Program-made: the position numbers and the translations under genes | Source of the DNA: Lysobacter sp. BMK333-48F3 | Lineage (GTDB): Bacteria > Pseudomonadota > Gammaproteobacteria > Xanthomonadales > Xanthomonadaceae | DNA: 64,000 nucleotides | Direction: 5' to 3' | NCBI RefSeq assembly: GCF_019733395.1 | Contig: NZ_JAIHOO010000001.1 | Coordinates: 372,001 to 436,000, forward strand | The notes under the pieces: generated by a model | What the model was told of the DNA's origin: nothing | What the model saw: the letters and a program-made list of their open reading frames with translations, nothing else | Database searches by the model: none | Shown: piece after piece, positions 60,244-64,000 of the stretch | Numbering within the stretch: the first letter of the stretch is position 1 | Layout of the letters: every line of letters begins with the position of its first letter

Positions 60244-61250
60244 CGCTGCGTCTCCATCGTTGCTATCTCCTCCACCGCAGCGGCCAGCGCCGCATCGAGC
60301 CGGCGCCACTCGGCCTCGTCCCCGGGCAGGCCGAAGCGCAGGCTCGACGGCTGCTCGAACAGGCGAGTCAGCACGCCGCGCCGGGCCAGGGCCTGGTGCA
60401 GCGCCGCAGCCTCGTCGCAACGGCGCCATTGGAAGAATGCGCTGCCGCCGCTCGGCGCCAAGTCGTGCGCGCTCAGCAACGCGGCCAGGCGCGCGCCTTG
60501 CGCGAGCAGGCGCTCGCGCTGCGCCGCCTGCCAATCGCGGTCGGCCAGCGCCGCGCGCACCACGTGCCGGGCCGGGCCGGTCAGGGTCCACGGCCCCAGC
60601 CGTTCGCGCAGCGCCTGCAGCAGCGCCGGCGCGGCGCAGACGAAGCCGGCGCGGGCCCCGGCCAGGCCGAAGAACTTGCCGACCGACCGCAGCACGATCA
60701 GCCCCTCGCCTGCGCTGTCGGCGCACAGGCTGTGCTCGGGGGTCGCATCCATGAACGCCTCGTCGACCACCAGCCAGCCGCCGCGCGCGGCTAACGTGGC
60801 CTGCGCCTGCAGCAATGCCTCGCGCTCGAAGCGGTCGCCGCCAGGATTGTTCGGATGGATCAGCACCAGCACGTCGAACTCGTCGACGCGGCGCAGCAGT
60901 TCGGCCGCCGGCAGGGACTGCACCGCGTGGCCGCAACGCCGCCAGGCGTGCGCATGCTCGGCGTAGCCGGGCGCGAGCACGCCGACCCGCGCCGGCGCGC
61001 GCAACTCCGGCAAGGCCTGGATCGCCGCCTGCGAACCGGCTACCGGCCACAGCGCGGGCGCGCCGTAGTAGGCGCAAGCGATCTCGACCAGGCCGTCGTC
61101 GTCTTCGGGCAGGCGCTGCCAGGCGCGCGCCGGGATCGCCGGCACCGGCCACGCATACGGGCTGATTCCGGTCGACAGATCGAGCCAGCGCTCCGGCGCG
61201 ATGCCGTAGCGCTGCGCCGCGCGCAGCAAGCGCCCGCCGTGTTCAAGCAT
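60240..61250 (-). CDS. cobD: L-threonine-O-3-phosphate decarboxylase (PLP), aminopropanol branch of cobalamin synthesis
   Basis: 336 residues, aminotransferase class I/II fold. [15 protein letters not shown] near the N-terminus is typical of this enzyme; [12 protein letters not shown] and the PLP lysine in [18 protein letters not shown] are present. The product is (R)-1-amino-2-propanol phosphate for the nucleotide loop. I use the Salmonella name; the Pseudomonas name is cobC. It heads the operon as visible here; a cbiB gene is not in the window. Confidence 0.92.
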
Positions 61251-61372
61251 GGGTCGACTCCGGATCGGGGCCGCTGCACGAGGCAGCGCAACGGCCGATG
61301 GAAAAGCGGAACTCAGGATACCGACGCGCCCGCAGCGGCCGCGCCCGCAGCGCCGGCAGGACGATAGCGCGC

Positions 61373-62911
61373 TCAAGCCGCGGCATCGGCCAGCCTCCGC
61401 GGCAGCACGGCCGCGCCGCGCGCACGCCGTGCGGCGCGCGCCAGGGCGATCGCACGCAGGCGCTTGCAGGCGACCAGGATCGCAGTGACCGCCAAGGCCG
61501 CGCCGATCGCCAGGCCGCCCAGCAACAGACCCAGGCGCAGGCGCGGACGTTGCAGCAGCCACGGCAGGTCCCAGCTGTGCAGGCCGTGGTAGAGCCAGCG
61601 TTCGACGCGGCTGCGGCGGTCGCTGCTGGCGACGATCTCGCCGCGCGCCGGTGCGATCTGCACCCAACTCGCGGCCGGATCGGCCAAACGCAGGCGCCAG
61701 ACCGGCAACGGCGGCGGGTCGCGATGCGCGGCGTGCAGGTAGTAGGCGTCGTAGGCGCGCAGTTCCTGCCGCGCAGCGATCTTCACCCCGCTGGCGGCTT
61801 CGGCGCGGCGCAGCGCGGCGCCCAGGTCCGGCGCCTGCGCGGCATCGGCCAGCGCCGGTGCCCAGGCCGTCGCGCCCTGGCGCGACTCCAGGCGGTACCA
61901 GGGTTCGCCGGCCAACCACAGCAATTCGGCTTCGAGCCAGCCCGGGCCCGCCGGCAGGCGCGCGCTCCACTGCGCCGGCCATGTCGGCGGCGGCGCGGCA
62001 TAGGCCTCGCGCCAACGTTCCAGCGCCGGGTTCGGCGGCGCGCGCAGCGGCCCCATCGACATCCAGCCGCTGAACAGCCAGCTCAGCATCAGCAACCCGC
62101 CGCCCCAGCCGAGCCAGTGGTGCCAGGCGTACACGCCGCGGTACTGAGTGACCCGGCGCACGCGCCGCCAGGCGTCGACGCTGCGCCAGGAGCCGATCGC
62201 CACGCCGGCCAGCGCGGCGAGCAAGGCCGCGCCCGACAGCCACATCACTACTTGCCGCCACAGCGCCGGTTGCGCGCGCAAGGCGGTCGGATAAATCCAA
62301 TGCACGATCGCGCCGACCCAGTTCCAGCCGCGCTCGCTGCGGGTGCTGTCGCGCACCACCTCGCCGGTGGTCGCCGAGACGTACAACTCGGTCGCCCGCG
62401 CATCGGCGAAACGCAGCTTGTGCAAGGGCGGACGCAGGCCGGACAGGCCGTTGAGGGTCCACTGATCGCGCTCCAATCGGCCGAGGTAGCGCGGCGTCGC
62501 GGCCGGTTCGCCGCGCCGGCGCTGGAAATCGCGCGCTACCGCCGCCGCGGCCGAGGCGTTGAGCGCGGGCAGCACGCGGCCGTCGTCGGCGCCGACCAGA
62601 TGCCAGCGCTCGTCGCGATCGCGCAGCCGCCATACCGGCCGTGCGCCGAGCATGCCCAGCCGCGCGCGCTGCGGCGGGCCGTCCAGCCCGGCCGCCTGCG
62701 CCGCCTGTCGCGCGTCGATGCGCACCGCCGCCAACGCCAGCTGCGCACGCCCGGCGCGCGCCTCGGCTTCGCTCAGGCGCGGGAACGGCACGAACAGCAA
62801 CACCGCACCGGACACGAACCACAGCAACACCGGCAGCGCCAGGAACACGCCCAACCAGCGATGCCACCACTGCAACTGGCGCTTGAGTGCGTTCAAAAAC
62901 GCTGCGCCCAT
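61373..62911 (-). CDS. PepSY-domain membrane protein (iron-uptake-associated)
   Basis: 512 residues from ATG 62911. Four or five membrane helices: WWHRWLGVFLALPVLLWFVS at the N-terminus, the VVMWLSGAALLAALAGVAIG part, HHWLGWGGGLLMLSWLFSGW and GLLLGGLAIGAALAVTAILV. PepSY regions lie between them. Such proteins often accompany siderophore receptors and may reduce or process the ligand. Its start overlaps the end of the receptor gene by 19 bases, so they are one operon. cobD begins 122 bases after its stop; I searched this gap for a cobalamin riboswitch and did not see one. Confidence 0.85.
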   Translation of the reverse strand: MGAAFLNALKRQLQWWHRWLGVFLALPVLLWFVSGAVLLFVPFPRLSEAEARAGRAQLALAAVRIDARQAAQAAGLDGPPQRARLGMLGARPVWRLRDRDERWHLVGADDGRVLPALNASAAAAVARDFQRRRGEPAATPRYLGRLERDQWTLNGLSGLRPPLHKLRFADARATELYVSATTGEVVRDSTRSERGWNWVGAIVHWIYPTALRAQPALWRQVVMWLSGAALLAALAGVAIGSWRSVDAWRRVRRVTQYRGVYAWHHWLGWGGGLLMLSWLFSGWMSMGPLRAPPNPALERWREAYAAPPPTWPAQWSARLPAGPGWLEAELLWLAGEPWYRLESRQGATAWAPALADAAQAPDLGAALRRAEAASGVKIAARQELRAYDAYYLHAAHRDPPPLPVWRLRLADPAASWVQIAPARGEIVASSDRRSRVERWLYHGLHSWDLPWLLQRPRLRLGLLLGGLAIGAALAVTAILVACKRLRAIALARAARRARGAAVLPRRLADAAA

Positions 62912-64000
62912 TCCAGCTCGAACTCGCGTCCCGGGCCGAGCAGGGCCTGCGAGCGGCCGGAGCCAACGTACAGCGCGTCGCCGAGGTTGCGCGCGCGCAG
63001 AGTCAATCGACTGCCGACGCGCGCACGCCAGGACAGCTGTGCGTCGGCGACGGTATAGCCGTCGATGCGCGAGCTGTTGGCGTTGTCGTTGTAGCGATGT
63101 CCAACTCGGCGCAAGCCCAGCGAGGCGTTCCAGGCCTCGATCGGATCGAAGCCCAGCCACAGGTTGAATACCCGCTCCGGGGTGTTCGCCGGAGTCCGGC
63201 CGTCGCGCGAAACCAGACGGCCGGCGACGACTTCGCTGAAATCGTCGAAACGCGCGTCCAGCAGCGCGGCATTGGCGTCGATCCGCCAGCGCGGCGACAA
63301 CGCATAGCCCAGGCCGAGCTCCAGCCCGCGCGAACTGCGCTGGCCGATCTGCTGGACCCGGTTCGGGTCCTCTTCGTCGCGGCTGAGCAGGTTGCGCTTC
63401 TCGATCCGGTACGCGGCCAGCGTCCAATCGCCGCGGCCGCCGGCGAAACTCTGCTTCAGGCCCAGCTCGATCTGCCGCGCCGGGGTCAGCGACCAGTCCT
63501 TCTGCGCCAGCGGCAGGGTCACCAGCCCGGAAATCGGATCGATGCCCTTGCTGGTCTGCGCGTACAGCGAGGTGCGCTGGTCGAGCGCGAACACCGCACC
63601 CAGGCGCCAGGCGGTGAAATCGAACCGTACGCCGAAGCCGGTACCGGTCAGCAGCTCCTTGCGCTGCAGTTCGATGCGCTCGCGGCGCAGGCCGCCGACC
63701 AGGGTCCAGCGCGGCCACAGCTCGACGCTGTGTTCCAGGTACAGCGCGCGCTGGCGGGTGATGGTGCCGAAACGCGGCTGGGTGCCGGCCAGGTTGACGA
63801 AGCCGCCCGGGGCGAAATCGAACGCCGGCACGGTGTCGCGGCCGCCGTAGGGGCCGTTGTTGCTGTGGGTGAAACGCACCCGCGCGCCTTCCACACCCAG
63901 GTTCAGGCGCTGCGCTCGGCCCCACAGCTCGCCCGCGGCGAGCAGGTCGAAACGCTGGCCCCATTGTTCCTGGTCGTGGCCGATCTCGATGAAGTCGCTG
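62893..64000 (-). CDS. TonB-dependent receptor, C-terminal part (runs off the window)
   Basis: The frame enters from the right edge (SDFIEIGHDQEQWGQRFDLL) and ends at 62893 with the barrel end GREFELEWAQRF, whose last Phe is typical for outer-membrane barrels. About 368 residues are in the window, including RTSLYAQTSKGIDPISGLVT and YRIEKRNLLSRDEEDPNRVQ, the siderophore-receptor (FhuA/FpvA-like) pattern. Coupled to the PepSY gene. The plug domain lies outside the window, so ligand prediction is limited. Confidence 0.9.
   Translation of the reverse strand, partial: SDFIEIGHDQEQWGQRFDLLAAGELWGRAQRLNLGVEGARVRFTHSNNGPYGGRDTVPAFDFAPGGFVNLAGTQPRFGTITRQRALYLEHSVELWPRWTLVGGLRRERIELQRKELLTGTGFGVRFDFTAWRLGAVFALDQRTSLYAQTSKGIDPISGLVTLPLAQKDWSLTPARQIELGLKQSFAGGRGDWTLAAYRIEKRNLLSRDEEDPNRVQQIGQRSSRGLELGLGYALSPRWRIDANAALLDARFDDFSEVVAGRLVSRDGRTPANTPERVFNLWLGFDPIEAWNASLGLRRVGHRYNDNANSSRIDGYTVADAQLSWRARVGSRLTLRARNLGDALYVGSGRSQALLGPGREFELEWAQRF

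Noticed and set aside
61251..61372. Possible cobalamin riboswitch before cobD
   Set aside because: I looked for the B12 box and conserved stems on the minus strand and did not find them; the gap is also short for the element.

Overview
The window looks like chromosomal DNA from a Lysobacter-like member of the Xanthomonadaceae (Gammaproteobacteria). It is very GC-rich, the proteins resemble xanthomonad versions, the order yebC-ruvC-ruvA-kup-ruvB-ybgC-tolQRAB-pal-cpoB-queE-queC-tRNA-Lys is typical of the group, and there are many copies of a short REP-like sequence (GTAGGAGCGGCGTGAGCCGCGAC and its complement). I infer the genus; no marker gene here fixes it.

Left part (1-15.2 kb): a truncated TrmH-type rRNA methyltransferase and an acetyltransferase, an RND efflux operon (adaptor, a 59-residue linking ORF, pump), cysteine synthase, a membrane protein with L7/L12-like repeats, class I fructose-bisphosphate aldolase, a secreted clan-A glycosidase with three N-terminal Cys repeats, an SH3-domain exported protein and pyruvate kinase. 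Between the adaptor and cysK, one ~300-bp promoter segment appears three times in alternating orientation (+,-,+), making near-perfect spacerless palindromes.

Accessory region (15.2-24.2 kb): a 1644-residue exported RHS/YD-repeat toxin with an AT-rich C-terminal toxin tip and adjacent immunity gene, then a displaced RHS tip with a different toxin and its own DUF4288 immunity gene, flanked by palindromic elements. A row of further small immunity-like genes follows (DUF4279, DUF6881-like, a second DUF4288, two unknown). GC content falls in the tips and immunity genes.

Housekeeping block (24.4-39.7 kb, minus strand): tRNA-Lys, queC, queE, the Tol-Pal system (with an extra stand-alone TolA-C-like lipoprotein), ybgC, ruvB, a cupin, kup, ruvA, ruvC, yebC and an alpha/beta hydrolase. 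Four gene junctions here carry inverted pairs of GGGATTC/GGGACTC-like heptamer arrays that touch start or stop codons and even encode the N-terminus of RuvC and the C-terminus of RuvB.

Right part (39.8-64 kb): a secreted DUF4874/DUF4832 protein, a LamG protein with a putative Cys/His catalytic domain plus a companion exported protein, a GNAT, aspS, an FmdB zinc ribbon, an ABC-F ATPase, a TonB-dependent receptor, a KefB/YbaL-type transporter, YceH, an AraC regulator, a cobalamin nucleotide-loop operon (cobD-cobQ-cobU-cobT-cobC-cobS), and upstream of it a PepSY membrane protein overlapping a TonB-dependent receptor that runs off the window.
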